A stretch of 64,000 nucleotides of DNA from Flavobacteriales bacterium (lineage in GTDB: Bacteria; Bacteroidota; Bacteroidia; Flavobacteriales; TMED113), in NCBI GenBank assembly GCA_002701365.1, contig NZUK01000015.1, positions 1-64,000 of the forward strand. Reading direction: 5' to 3'. Under the pieces are notes generated by a model. That model saw only the letters and a list, made by a program, of their open reading frames with translations, did no database searches and had not been told where the DNA came from. Positions 55,328 through 64,000 of the stretch are shown here, piece by piece. A program made the translations under genes and the position numbers. How positions within the stretch are numbered: the stretch's first letter is position 1; each line of letters opens with the position of its first letter.

Positions 55328-57056
55328 TTATAAATTATTAATTAAGCTTTTAACATATGCTTCTCCGTATAAATATCTTTTTATTGGAACGATATTTATT
55401 TCGATTTTTTTTGGTTTATTGTCAACGATTAGGCCTATCTTAATTCAATATGCCTTTGATAATTTTATATTAAATAATGATACTATTGGGTTACTTAATA
55501 TTATAATTATTATATTTTTTCTATTATTAATAGAATCAATGCTGCATTTTGTATTTGTATATCAATCTAATGCTTTGTCTCAAAAAATTATTAATAATAT
55601 AAGGAATGAAGTTTTTGAAAAAATACTTTCTTTTAAACTTTCATATTTTGACAATACACCTACTGGTCAACTTATAACAAGAGTAGTGTCTGACATGGAA
55701 GCCGTTGCGTCCGTTTTTTCTCAGGGACTTTTAGTTGTTTTTGGAGATTTTTTTAAAATCTCACTTATTATTATTTGCATGATGATAATGAACTTTAAAC
55801 TAGCTTTAATTAGTTTGTTATTTTTACCTTTTTTAATTTTTTCCACGATTTTATTTCAGAAATATATGCAAAAGGCATTTGTTGATGTACGAAAATATAT
55901 TTCAAAAATTAATGTTTTTGTTTATGAGCATATTATAGGCATTAGTATTGTGCAAATTTTTGGTAGAGAAAAGGCTATTTTTAATAGATTTAATAAATTA
56001 AATACCTTACACAGAGATGCCCATATAAAAACTGTCTTATATTTTTCAATTTTCTTACCAATTGTAGATGTGTGTTCTGCAATTGCAATGGGTTTATTGG
56101 TTTGGTATGGATCGATTCAAGCTGTTATAAACTCAACTGTAACAGTAGGTGAAATAATTGCATTTATTTTATTTATAAATATGCTTTTTAGACCTCTTAG
56201 GGGAATTGCTGATAGATTTAATATTTTACAGATGGGGATGGTCGCCGCACATAGAGTATTTGAAATTACGAAAAACACACTTAATACTGAGAAGTATCAT
56301 AATGATAAACTCATAGAAAAATTAGTTAGTGGAAGTATTGTTTTTAATAATGTTAGTTTTTCATATAAAATAGATGAGCCAGTTCTAGAAAATATTGATT
56401 TTGAAATCAATAAGGATCAGACTTTGGCAATTATTGGACCAACAGGTTCAGGTAAAACAACAATTATTAATCTATTGATGAAGTGGTACGATTTATCCAA
56501 TGGCCATATATATGTATCTGGACAAGACATCAAATCCATTCCGATTAATACCCTGAGACATAATATTGGTGTTGTTCTACAGGACACTTTTTTTCTTGCA
56601 GATACTTTAATGAATAATATAAAATTTTTCAATAATATTTCTGACAATGACGTTTATAAGGCTGTTCAGGATATAGGGTTACAAGATTTCATTGATAAGT
56701 TCCCTAGTAAATATAATTATCGTATTGGCGAAAGAGGTGCTGGACTATCAGAGGGAGAAAAACAATTAATTTCTTTTTTACGTACATATTTATTGAATCC
56801 GACATACTTAATTTTAGATGAGGCAACTTCGTCCCTTGATCCACGTACAGAATTTTTAATTCAAAAATCAATTAAAAAGATAACACAAAAAAGAACATCA
56901 ATTATCATTGCTCATCGTTTATCTACAATTAAATATGCAGATAAAATAATTGTATTAGAGAATGGTAAAATTATTGAGTCAGGTGATCATAATGAATTAA
57001 TTCATTTGAATGGTAAGTATGCAAATTATTATTATCAACAATTTTTAGCTAATTAA
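55314..57056 (+). CDS. ABC exporter, MsbA/lipid-flippase-like
   Basis: A 580-residue half-transporter: six membrane helices (about 15-310), then an ATPase domain with Walker A GPTGSGKTTII, signature LSEGEKQLISFLRTYL (variant of LSGGQ) and Walker B YLILDEATSSLD. It could export lipids, lipid A or drugs; substrate not shown. The only usable start is TTG inside the truA 3' end; no in-frame Met occurs before about residue 77, so coupling with truA is likely. It overlaps uvrA's 3' end by eight bases. Confidence 0.9.
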   Translation: MKTFNYKLLIKLLTYASPYKYLFIGTIFISIFFGLLSTIRPILIQYAFDNFILNNDTIGLLNIIIIIFFLLLIESMLHFVFVYQSNALSQKIINNIRNEVFEKILSFKLSYFDNTPTGQLITRVVSDMEAVASVFSQGLLVVFGDFFKISLIIICMMIMNFKLALISLLFLPFLIFSTILFQKYMQKAFVDVRKYISKINVFVYEHIIGISIVQIFGREKAIFNRFNKLNTLHRDAHIKTVLYFSIFLPIVDVCSAIAMGLLVWYGSIQAVINSTVTVGEIIAFILFINMLFRPLRGIADRFNILQMGMVAAHRVFEITKNTLNTEKYHNDKLIEKLVSGSIVFNNVSFSYKIDEPVLENIDFEINKDQTLAIIGPTGSGKTTIINLLMKWYDLSNGHIYVSGQDIKSIPINTLRHNIGVVLQDTFFLADTLMNNIKFFNNISDNDVYKAVQDIGLQDFIDKFPSKYNYRIGERGAGLSEGEKQLISFLRTYLLNPTYLILDEATSSLDPRTEFLIQKSIKKITQKRTSIIIAHRLSTIKYADKIIVLENGKIIESGDHNELIHLNGKYANYYYQQFLAN

Positions 57057-59772
57057 ACTCTTTTTTTAACACTTCTCCGGTGTGTGTAGATTGATTAATT
57101 AGATCTTTAGGTGTGCCTGAAAAAACTACATGTCCTCCATGATCTCCTGCGTCGGGTCCTAGCTCAATTATCCAATCAGTATTTTTAATAACATCTAAAT
57201 TATGTTCAATTACAATAACTGTATTTCCAATTTCAACCAGCCTATAAAGTGCATCGACAAGTATTTTTATGTCATAAAAATGAAGTCCTTTAGTAGGTTC
57301 ATCAAATATTAAGATAGATTTCTTGTTTTTCTTACTTAAGAAAGAGCCTAGTTTTAATCTTTGTATTTCACCAGAGCTTAATGTAGAAACAGGTTGACCT
57401 ATTTTAAGATAACTTAATCCTACGGTAATTAATGGTTTAATTTGTTGAGCAATTTTTGTCTGATTATTTTTTATAAAAAAGTCATATCCTTCTTCCACAG
57501 TTAGATTCAAAATATCATCTATATTTTTATCGTTAAAGTAAACTTGTAGTATTTCTTCCTTATACCTGGACCCATTGCATACTTCACATTTTAATTTAAT
57601 ATCAGACATAAATTGCATTTCTATAGTCACTTCTCCTTGACCTTTACAGTTCTCACATCTTCCTCCCTTCACATTAAATGAGAAATCTTTAGGACGCAAG
57701 TTGTTAATTTTTGTTAATTTTTGTGTTCCATATAAGTTTCTTATTGAATCAAAAGCCTGAATGTATGTTATTGGTGTTGATTTCGATGATTTTTTCATTG
57801 AATTTTGATCTAAATAATCGATATTTTCAATGTTTGAAAGATCGGCTTGAATATCTTGACATAAAGGTTTCTTAAAATTATAATCTTTTAATTTTCGTTT
57901 AATTCCAGGCAGTAATATGTTTTTTAGCAATGTTGTTTTACCCGAACCACTTAATCCTACAACAGCAGTAAAGGCATTAATAGGAATCTCTACATCAATA
58001 GTATTTAAATTATGTTCATAAGCTCCTTGAATTTTAATAAAATTAGACAGCGTCCTATTGTTTATTGATGATGGAATTCTAATTTTTTGATTAATATAAT
58101 CAAGAGTTAAGCTAGATTTGTGTTGTACATTTTTTATAGCCCCCTGATAGATAATCTTGCCACCGTATAGCCCTGCAAGCGGTCCAATGTCAATTAAGTG
58201 ATCAGCAGATTTGATTACAGATCGGTCGTGTTCTACTATAATAATAGAATTTCCTAACTTTTTTAATTGTTTTAAAATATCAATTAGTTTGTTAGTATCT
58301 TTTGGGTGTAGTCCCATGGTAGGTTCATCAAGAATATATAGAGCTCCAATAAGACCACTACCTAGAGAATTAGCTATATTAATTTTTTGTTGTTCTCCGC
58401 CAGATAGCGAATTACATTTTCTATTTAAGTACATATAGCCTAAGCCTAATTTAATCAATGATTCAATGCGAGATATGATCTCGTTTTTAATTTTATTAAT
58501 AATTTTTTCATTGTAATTCAAACTATTGATATTCTCAATAAATAATAATAGATCGTGCATGGATAAATTAATAACATGTTCAATGCTTTTGTCATTGATT
58601 TTCACATATTGTGCCTCTTTTCTTAACCTGTTTCCATGACAAATTTTACAAATTGATAAACTGCGATATCTAGAAAGCATAACTCGATATTGAATTTTGT
58701 AAGATTTTTTTTTCAAGAAATCAAAAAAAGCGTTAAGACCTTTAAATTCATTTTTTCCTTTCCAAAGAACATCTTTTTCAGATTTATTGAATTGACTATA
58801 TTTTTTATTGATTGGAAAATTAATTTTTTTCAATTCTTGCTTCCATCTTGACATTTTGCCGTTTCTCCATGGATGAATTACGTCTTCTAAAACACTTAAA
58901 TTTTTATCAGGTATTATTTTGTCTTCATCTATATCAATTAAATCTCCATGTCCGTTACAATTTTCACAAGCACCGTGTGGGTTGTTAAAATTAAATAAGT
59001 CTTTGTGGGGTTCATCAAAATGTATATTATCCAAAGAGAATAAATGTGAAAATTCTTTAATTAATTGACCTTTTTGATTATATGTTAAAATACTATCATT
59101 ATTTATTTCTTTACAATTTTTATAGGCTTGATATAAATTATATTCAAAATCATTTGATCTGCTTAAGATTAACCTGTCTACTACAATGTGAATAGGATCT
59201 TTAATATTATGAATTTCATTAATTTCATCAATCTCATATATTTTTTCTGCTATAACAACTCTATTATAGCCTTCTCTTTTTAAGATATTTAATTGATCTT
59301 TTCGTATCAGACAGCATATTAAAAACTTTAAATCTTTTTTAAATTGATAAATTTCCTTTTTAAATTTTTCAAAAGATAATTTGACAACTTCTTCTCCACT
59401 AATTGGAGAAATTGTCTTACCAATTTTTGCATATAAAAGAGTTAAATAGTAATATATCTCAGTTGTTGATCCTACAGTTGATTTTGAGTTTGTTGCATTT
59501 GTTTTTTGATTAATTGCAATTGCTGGAGATAGTCCTTTTATATCATCAACTTCTGGTTTATGGTGATTATTCAGAAATTGTCTTGCATATGAGGAGAGAC
59601 TTTCTATATATTTCCTTTGGGCTTCTGCATAAATTGTGTCATAAGCCAACGTTGATTTACCAGATCCAGATACTCCTGAAATAACTACGATTTTATTTTT
59701 GGGAATACTAATTGAGATGTTTTTCAAGTTATTTGAACGAGCACCCTTGATTATAATTTCATTTTTACTCAT
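57049..59772 (-). CDS. uvrA: Excinuclease ABC subunit A
   Basis: A DNA-damage recognition ATPase of 907 residues (E. coli: 940). Two ATPase halves are visible: Walker A GVSGSGKSTLAYDTI and GLSGSGKTTLLKNIL, and signatures NSLSGGEQQKINIANSLG and STLSSGEIQRLKLGS. The insertion zinc finger (GGRCENCKGQG ... KCEVCNGS) is intact. The first zinc module lacks its leading CxxC: where E. coli has CPIC, this reads LDNIHFDEPHKDLF, leaving only CENC. I believe flavobacterial UvrA proteins share this. Confidence 0.96.
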   Translation of the reverse strand: MSKNEIIIKGARSNNLKNISISIPKNKIVVISGVSGSGKSTLAYDTIYAEAQRKYIESLSSYARQFLNNHHKPEVDDIKGLSPAIAINQKTNATNSKSTVGSTTEIYYYLTLLYAKIGKTISPISGEEVVKLSFEKFKKEIYQFKKDLKFLICCLIRKDQLNILKREGYNRVVIAEKIYEIDEINEIHNIKDPIHIVVDRLILSRSNDFEYNLYQAYKNCKEINNDSILTYNQKGQLIKEFSHLFSLDNIHFDEPHKDLFNFNNPHGACENCNGHGDLIDIDEDKIIPDKNLSVLEDVIHPWRNGKMSRWKQELKKINFPINKKYSQFNKSEKDVLWKGKNEFKGLNAFFDFLKKKSYKIQYRVMLSRYRSLSICKICHGNRLRKEAQYVKINDKSIEHVINLSMHDLLLFIENINSLNYNEKIINKIKNEIISRIESLIKLGLGYMYLNRKCNSLSGGEQQKINIANSLGSGLIGALYILDEPTMGLHPKDTNKLIDILKQLKKLGNSIIIVEHDRSVIKSADHLIDIGPLAGLYGGKIIYQGAIKNVQHKSSLTLDYINQKIRIPSSINNRTLSNFIKIQGAYEHNLNTIDVEIPINAFTAVVGLSGSGKTTLLKNILLPGIKRKLKDYNFKKPLCQDIQADLSNIENIDYLDQNSMKKSSKSTPITYIQAFDSIRNLYGTQKLTKINNLRPKDFSFNVKGGRCENCKGQGEVTIEMQFMSDIKLKCEVCNGSRYKEEILQVYFNDKNIDDILNLTVEEGYDFFIKNNQTKIAQQIKPLITVGLSYLKIGQPVSTLSSGEIQRLKLGSFLSKKNKKSILIFDEPTKGLHFYDIKILVDALYRLVEIGNTVIVIEHNLDVIKNTDWIIELGPDAGDHGGHVVFSGTPKDLINQSTHTGEVLKKEFN

Positions 59773-59773
59773 A

Positions 59774-60022
59774 TTATTTAATTATAAAGGAATATATTAT
59801 GTGTCCTAAATAACTGCCGATAGCTAGTACTATTGGGTATACTAAAAATAACCATATTAGCTGAAATAAGTTGGTTGAAAAGATAGTTTTAATTATTCCT
59901 TTTTCTAATAAATTATTTAAAAAATCATACCAAGTATATAATCCTATTGTATTAGCAAAAAAATTCGCCAAAATAGCAATTATTAATATACAATATCCGG
60001 TTATAATCAATTTAATCAGCAT
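59774..60022 (-). CDS. Small membrane protein upstream of uvrA, unknown
   Basis: An 82-residue protein with two or three hydrophobic helices (LIITGYCILIIAILANFFANTIGLY and LIWLFLVYPIVLAIGSYLGHIIYSFI). I do not recognise a named family with confidence. It lies one base upstream of uvrA on the same strand, so the two are probably transcribed together. Confidence 0.6.
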   Translation of the reverse strand: MLIKLIITGYCILIIAILANFFANTIGLYTWYDFLNNLLEKGIIKTIFSTNLFQLIWLFLVYPIVLAIGSYLGHIIYSFIIK

Positions 60023-60082
60023 TACATTTGTCTTGTGTATATATGATTTTCAAGATATGTAAAATATTTTGCTTATATTTAC

Positions 60083-60112
60083 TGTCTAATCAAATTTATT
60101 TGCCTATAGACA
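60083..60112. promoter_or_regulatory. Nested dyad upstream of the sigma-factor gene
   Basis: Outer arms TGTCTA/TAGACA (6 bp) enclose inner arms CAAAT/ATTTG (5 bp). The element lies 46 bases before the sigma-factor ATG in the 136-base gap to the divergent membrane-protein gene. It could be an operator for autoregulation or an mRNA hairpin; function is inferred from position. Confidence 0.4.
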
Positions 60113-60158
60113 ATTTTCTACTTATTTAAAATTTTTTTAAACTAAATAAGATTAAGAT

Positions 60159-60746
60159 ATGTCTATGAAATCAATTAAAGATGAGCAGCTCATAAGCTCA
60201 TATATAGCTGGAAAACAGCATTCCCTAAATATATTAATACAACGACATCGAGCTAGATTACTTGCATTTATTATATCTAAAGTTAGAAATAAATCTCTAG
60301 CAGAAGATATTTTACAAGAGACCCTTATTAAGGTTATGGATACGCTTCAAAATGGCAAGTATAACGAACAGGGTAAGTTTTTACCTTGGGTTATGCGAAT
60401 TGCGCATAATCTATCTATTGATTATTTTAGGAAAATCAATAAAACTAAATTTGTAAGATCCAATGACGATTTTAATATTTTTGATATAATTAAGGATACC
60501 TCAGTAAGCCCTGAAGATAATATGATTCATGGTAAAATACTTAACGATATTAAAAATATAATAAATAAGTTACCTTCTGAACAATCTCAAGTTTTAAGAA
60601 AAAGATATTATTCAAATATGAGTTTTAGTGAGATAGCTGAAGAATGTGATATTAGCATAAATACCGCTTTGGGTCGAATGAGATATGCATTGATAAATTT
60701 GCGAAAAATTATTAAAAAAGAAGGCATTTTATTGTCTGTTAATTAA
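60159..60746 (+). CDS. RNA polymerase sigma factor, ECF type
   Basis: A 195-residue sigma-70 family factor. Region 2 (LIQRHRARLLAFIISKVRNKSLAEDILQETLIKVMD, LPWVMRIAHNLSIDYFRK) and region 4 (LPSEQSQVLRKRYYSNMSFSEIAEECDISINTALGRMRYAL) are complete; region 3 is absent as in ECF factors. It probably directs a stress or envelope regulon. No obvious anti-sigma membrane protein follows; a 47-codon ORF does. From memory, a sigma gene near nth, bcp and recA is a conserved arrangement in Flavobacteriia. Confidence 0.92.
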   Translation: MSMKSIKDEQLISSYIAGKQHSLNILIQRHRARLLAFIISKVRNKSLAEDILQETLIKVMDTLQNGKYNEQGKFLPWVMRIAHNLSIDYFRKINKTKFVRSNDDFNIFDIIKDTSVSPEDNMIHGKILNDIKNIINKLPSEQSQVLRKRYYSNMSFSEIAEECDISINTALGRMRYALINLRKIIKKEGILLSVN

Positions 60747-60812
60747 ACTTATTATTTACGTACAATAAATTCATAATTTTATGCGTTATTTTTTAAATAA
60801 ACATAATTGCCT

Positions 60813-60956
60813 ATGAATATATTTTTTACCTATTTAAAAGAAAAGGATCAAACTAGTATTATAAATTTCTTAGATAAAGAAATCGACACAATAGATTCCT
60901 TGTTAGATTTAAAAAATTCTTCAACTTTAGATATAAAAAAATCAGATACTTTTTAG
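60813..60956 (+). CDS. Possible small protein after the sigma factor (47 aa)
   Basis: A 47-residue ORF (MNIFFTYLKEKDQTS ... KKSDTF) too short for the ORF track. It is Asp/Lys-rich with one helix-like half and no Cys or membrane segment. Its ATG overlaps the stop of an 11-residue ORF that begins at 60781 (ATGA junction). From memory, homologous regions in Flavobacteriia carry a small ORF after this sigma factor; this one may be a shortened version. Chance is possible in AT-rich DNA. Confidence 0.4.
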   Translation: MNIFFTYLKEKDQTSIINFLDKEIDTIDSLLDLKNSSTLDIKKSDTF

Positions 60957-61018
60957 TAAACTTTTCAACTCGATAAAATATGAAAGTGCTAAATTTAATT
61001 TATTAGTTTAGCGGTAAA

Positions 61019-61654
61019 ATGAATAAACAAGATAAAGTATTATTTATTGTTTCAACACTAGATGATTTGTATAGTGATCCTCCAATACCACTAGCACATT
61101 CTAGCACATATACTTTATTGATTGCTGTTCTCTTGTCAGCACAATGTACTGATGCAAGAGTTAATCAGGTGACACCTAAGTTATTTGCTTTGGCTGATAA
61201 TCCAAGTGACATGGTTTTACAAGATATCAATACCATTAGAAACATCATTAAACCTTGTGGACTATCGAACACTAAATCAAAAGCAATTTATAATTTATCT
61301 GAAATATTAATTAACCGCCATGATAAAATGGTTCCATCTAATTTAAACGAACTTGAAAAATTGCCTGGTGTTGGACACAAGACTGCTTCTGTAGTTATGG
61401 CTCAAGCATTTAATGTGCCTGCTTTTCCAGTCGATACTCATATTCATAGATTGAGTTATAGGTGGTGTATTAGTACTGGTAAAAATGTCACAAAAACAGA
61501 ATTGGATTGTAAGAAATTTTTCTCAAAGAATATTTGGAACAAATTGCATTTGCAAATGATTTATTTTGGTAGAGAATATTGTCCAGCTAGAGGTCATAAT
61601 CCCTTAAAGTGTCCTATTTGTAGTGTTGTTGGAAGAAAATCACTTTTTAATTAA
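61019..61654 (+). CDS. nth: Endonuclease III-like DNA glycosylase, altered Fe-S loop
   Basis: A 211-residue base-excision repair glycosylase/lyase removing oxidised pyrimidines. Helix-hairpin-helix LEKLPGVGHKTASVVM carries catalytic Lys121, and VDTH carries Asp139. The C-terminal loop that normally binds a 4Fe-4S cluster (C-x6-C-x2-C-x5-C) reads C188-x9-C198-x2-C201 and then has no fourth Cys, so the cluster is probably absent or altered. Confidence 0.93.
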   Translation: MNKQDKVLFIVSTLDDLYSDPPIPLAHSSTYTLLIAVLLSAQCTDARVNQVTPKLFALADNPSDMVLQDINTIRNIIKPCGLSNTKSKAIYNLSEILINRHDKMVPSNLNELEKLPGVGHKTASVVMAQAFNVPAFPVDTHIHRLSYRWCISTGKNVTKTELDCKKFFSKNIWNKLHLQMIYFGREYCPARGHNPLKCPICSVVGRKSLFN

Positions 61655-61673
61655 AAATTTGGTTTTGATTTAT

Positions 61674-61681
61674 TACATTTG
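61674..61681 (+). promoter_or_regulatory. Promoter -7 element for bcp
   Basis: TACATTTG matches TAnnTTTG and lies 22 bases before the bcp ATG in the short nth-bcp gap. A TTTG at 61658-61661 is only 12 bases upstream, too close for the usual -33 spacing. Confidence 0.45.
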
Positions 61682-61703
61682 GAACTATAATATATAGATC
61701 AAT

Positions 61704-62165
61704 ATGACTCATTTAAATATAGGTGATAGAGCCCCTTTTTTTTCCGAACACAACCAAAATAATGTTTTATTATCTTTAGATGACTATACTCATAAAAAAC
61801 TTATTCTTTATTTTTATCCTAAGGATAATACGCCTGGTTGTACAGCGGAATCATGTAGTTTAAATAATAATTACAAAACATTTCAAAATGAAGGTTTTCA
61901 TATATTAGGAGTGAGCCCAGATGATCAAAAGTCACATTTAAAATTTATTAATAAGTATAGTTTTGATTTTGATTTAATAGCTGATATTGAAAAGAAAATA
62001 TGTAAATCTTATGGTGTTTGGGGTTTAAAAAAATTCATGGGCAGAGAATATATGGGAGTACATAGAACAACTTTTATTATTAATCAAGATCAAATTATTG
62101 ACAAGATTTTTACAAAAGTAAATACAAAAAATCACGCAGAACAAATATTAGAATCATATAAATAA
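61704..62165 (+). CDS. bcp: Thioredoxin-dependent thiol peroxidase (Bcp-type)
   Basis: A 153-residue peroxiredoxin Q reducing peroxides with thioredoxin. Peroxidatic Cys46 and resolving Cys51 are in NTPGCTAESC, the spacing of the five-residue atypical 2-Cys form. GVWGLKKFMGREYMGVHRTTFIIN is also family-typical. It lies between nth and recA, six bases from recA. Confidence 0.95.
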   Translation: MTHLNIGDRAPFFSEHNQNNVLLSLDDYTHKKLILYFYPKDNTPGCTAESCSLNNNYKTFQNEGFHILGVSPDDQKSHLKFINKYSFDFDLIADIEKKICKSYGVWGLKKFMGREYMGVHRTTFIINQDQIIDKIFTKVNTKNHAEQILESYK

Positions 62166-62171
62166 AAAGTT

Positions 62172-63164
62172 ATGAGTAAAGAATTAGACGCAAAACAAAA
62201 GGCTTTAGCCCTTACAATGGAAAAAATTGAAAAAACTTATGGTAAAGGAACTATCATGAAGCTAGGGGATGCGCCTATTATTGATGTAGAATCTATCTCT
62301 ACAGGTTCTATAGGTATCGATTTAGCCTTAGGTGTTGGTGGTTTACCAAAAGGTAGAGTGGTTGAAATATTTGGGCCAGAATCTTCGGGAAAAACAACCT
62401 TGACCTTACATGCTATTGCAGAAGCTCAACGTAAAGGCGGTATTGCAGCATTTATTGATGCTGAACATGCATTTGATCGCTTTTATGCACAAAAGTTAGG
62501 TGTTGATATAGATAATTTATTAATCTCACAGCCTGATTGCGGTGAACAAGCACTTGAAATAGCTGATAATTTAATTAGATCTGCTGCAATAGATATATTA
62601 GTTATAGACTCTGTGGCAGCTTTAACTCCAAAAAGTGAAATCGAGGGTGAAATGGGAGAGTCTAAACTAGGGCTACAAGCTCGATTAATGTCACAGGCAT
62701 TGAGAAAAATGACTGCTACGATTAGTAAATCAGGTTGTATTTGTGTTTTCATTAATCAATTGAGAGAAAAAATAGGCGTTATGTTTGGTAACCCAGAAAC
62801 TACGACTGGCGGAAACGCGCTAAAATTTTATTCTTCCGTTAGAATTGATATTAGAAGAAGTACTCAGATTAAAGATGGTGATGTTACTATTGGAAATAGA
62901 ACCAGAGTTAAAATAGTCAAAAACAAAGTTGCTCCACCTTTTAGAGGTGCACAATTCGACATCATGTATGGAGAGGGCATATCTAAAACAGGAGAAATTA
63001 TAGATATGGGTGTAGAACATGGTATTATTAATAAGAGTGGTTCTTGGTTTAGTTACGATGGTACTAAGTTAGGGCAAGGAAGAGAGTCAGTTCGAAAAAT
63101 TTTAAAAGATAATCCAGATTTATCTAACGAGTTGGAGTTGAAAATAAAATCATTATTTGCTTAA
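62172..63164 (+). CDS. recA: Recombinase A
   Basis: The ATP-dependent strand-exchange protein of homologous recombination and the SOS response, 330 residues. Walker [10 protein letters not shown] lies at 68-76, Walker B is [21 protein letters not shown], and the L2 loop region reads [29 protein letters not shown]. The C-terminal tail is short. No LexA-type box is evident upstream by eye. It is six bases after bcp and two before the TPR gene. Confidence 0.98.
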   Translation: MSKELDAKQKALALTMEKIEKTYGKGTIMKLGDAPIIDVESISTGSIGIDLALGVGGLPKGRVVEIFGPESSGKTTLTLHAIAEAQRKGGIAAFIDAEHAFDRFYAQKLGVDIDNLLISQPDCGEQALEIADNLIRSAAIDILVIDSVAALTPKSEIEGEMGESKLGLQARLMSQALRKMTATISKSGCICVFINQLREKIGVMFGNPETTTGGNALKFYSSVRIDIRRSTQIKDGDVTIGNRTRVKIVKNKVAPPFRGAQFDIMYGEGISKTGEIIDMGVEHGIINKSGSWFSYDGTKLGQGRESVRKILKDNPDLSNELELKIKSLFA

Positions 63165-63166
63165 AA

Positions 63167-64000
63167 ATGCCTAACTTAAGTTTTTTAAAAAACATAGTAT
63201 TTATTTTATTATGTTCTTCTTTGTTTAGTTGTCAAAATATTTCAAATAGTAGTCAATTTTCTCCTTTAGACTCCCTTTCAATTTTAATTAAAAATGATCC
63301 TGCTAGTATTGATTTTTTAAAACAAAGAGCTTCTCTTTACTTGAAAAACAATAATCTTGAATTAGCAAAAAACGATATAGACCATGCTTATCAAATATTT
63401 AAAAATGATCCTGAGTTATTGCTACTTCGTGGTGAGTCTTATTTTCTTTTGAATGAAACAAGAATTTCTAAAGATAGTTGGCAACGTTGTTTAGAAATTG
63501 ACGCTAATAATATAGATTGTCGAAAAAAATTAACTGAGCTTTTTTGTTTAGTGAAAGATCCACAATGTAATGCAATGATTGATACATTGGCATTATTAAA
63601 TAACAATTTTATATCTCTTGATTTAATTATTTTTCTTAAAGAAATTAAGAGTTACTCAAGAGCAGTTTTTTTTTTAAATAATTTAATTTCCCGATCTTCG
63701 GATGACAGAGAAGCACTTTCTTTATTGGCTATAATACATAGTGATACTTCAAGTTTTAATAATCAGTTTAATGTAGAATTAGCAGATCAGTACTTTTCTA
63801 AACTTATTAGATTATATCCTGAAACTAAAATTAGTTATTATAATTTTGGAAAATATAAACAGGATATTTTCAAATACAATGAAGCATTGAAACTATATAG
63901 TAGATATTTAGAGTTAGACAAATCTAATAAATATGTTTATTATAACATGGGGTTTTGTTTTCTTCAATTGGAAGATTATAATCAGTCCATTGAGTATTTT
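63167..64000 (+). CDS. TPR-repeat lipoprotein, truncated at the window edge
   Basis: An open frame of at least 278 codons running off the right edge, absent from the ORF track because it has no stop. ATG 63167 opens a lipoprotein signal peptide with lipobox LFSC. Helical repeats follow (KQRASLYLKNNNLELAKNDIDHAYQIF, LLLLRGESYFLLNE, KISYYNFGKYKQDIFKYNEALKLYSRYLEL, YYNMGFCFLQLEDYNQSIEYF), typical tetratricopeptide units. It is probably a periplasm-facing scaffold; partners unknown. Confidence 0.85.
   Translation, partial: MPNLSFLKNIVFILLCSSLFSCQNISNSSQFSPLDSLSILIKNDPASIDFLKQRASLYLKNNNLELAKNDIDHAYQIFKNDPELLLLRGESYFLLNETRISKDSWQRCLEIDANNIDCRKKLTELFCLVKDPQCNAMIDTLALLNNNFISLDLIIFLKEIKSYSRAVFFLNNLISRSSDDREALSLLAIIHSDTSSFNNQFNVELADQYFSKLIRLYPETKISYYNFGKYKQDIFKYNEALKLYSRYLELDKSNKYVYYNMGFCFLQLEDYNQSIEYF

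Overview
This window looks like the chromosome of an AT-rich, streamlined marine-type member of the Bacteroidota, close to Flavobacteriia. The evidence is the 16S rRNA 3' end, type IX secretion (T9SS) C-terminal sorting domains on two secreted proteins, family choices typical of Flavobacteriia (fused E1 alpha/beta dehydrogenase, DUF6095, DUF4293, DUF5777, DUF4442, DUF6438, POT transporter with DPP IV peptidase), TAnnTTTG-type promoters and the lack of Shine-Dalgarno sequences. Genes are packed tightly: no gene-free stretch exceeds 300 bases, many neighbours overlap by 1 to 20 bases, and several convergent pairs share one TTAA as both stop codons. No phage, insertion sequence, integron or CRISPR array was seen.

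Layout. 1-378: end of a 16S gene, tRNA-Ile(GAT), tRNA-Ala(TGC) and then a strong intrinsic terminator; no 23S follows, so the rRNA operon appears split. 399-8773: an exported S9 peptidase, a small c-type cytochrome lipoprotein with a DUF5777 barrel and a YceI protein, a T9SS-exported subtilisin, and an MbnP/MbnH-like pair (copper-protein partner plus di-heme maturase). 8785-13809: yaaA, murQ with DUF6095, the E1 alpha/beta fusion, a DUF4442 thioesterase-like protein and a small unknown. 13861-18057: a large T9SS cargo protein, a small surface-polysaccharide group (acetyltransferase, flippase, small membrane protein) and tRNA-His. 18065-22438: DPP IV, POT peptide transporter and thioredoxin-like protein, a peptide-scavenging unit. 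22494-27552: FAD-linked oxidase, FkbM methyltransferase, then sterol-desaturase-like protein, surE, a membrane protein and lpxB. 27510-31922 (minus): dnaX, icd, a TlpA-like protein, a lipoprotein and PspC. 32090-40708: rpsF-rpsR-rplI, acnB, a Bax-like glucosaminidase, a UMF1/Atg22-type MFS protein, lhgO (frameshifted) and purB. 40787-49651: membrane proteins, a stand-alone HsdR-N nuclease domain next to holA, a TonB-dependent receptor, and pyrG-yidC-DUF6438. 49648-57056: a metallo-beta-lactamase-fold hydrolase, mpl, rho with a disordered insert, DUF4293, a phosphoesterase, truA and an ABC exporter. 57049-64000: uvrA, a small membrane protein, an ECF-type sigma factor with a small ORF, nth, bcp, recA and a truncated TPR lipoprotein.

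How the genes work together. The organism appears to live on protein and peptides (two S9 exopeptidases, a subtilisin, a POT transporter), runs a full TCA cycle (acnB, icd, E1 complex, lhgO), recycles its cell wall (murQ, mpl, Bax-like enzyme) and keeps standard replication and repair. The observations I find most worth checking are the split rRNA operon, the MbnP/MbnH-like pair beside a cytochrome/DUF5777/YceI group, the one-base frameshift in an A7 run of lhgO, and the loss of metal-binding cysteines in three DNA-metabolism proteins (DnaX, UvrA, Nth).
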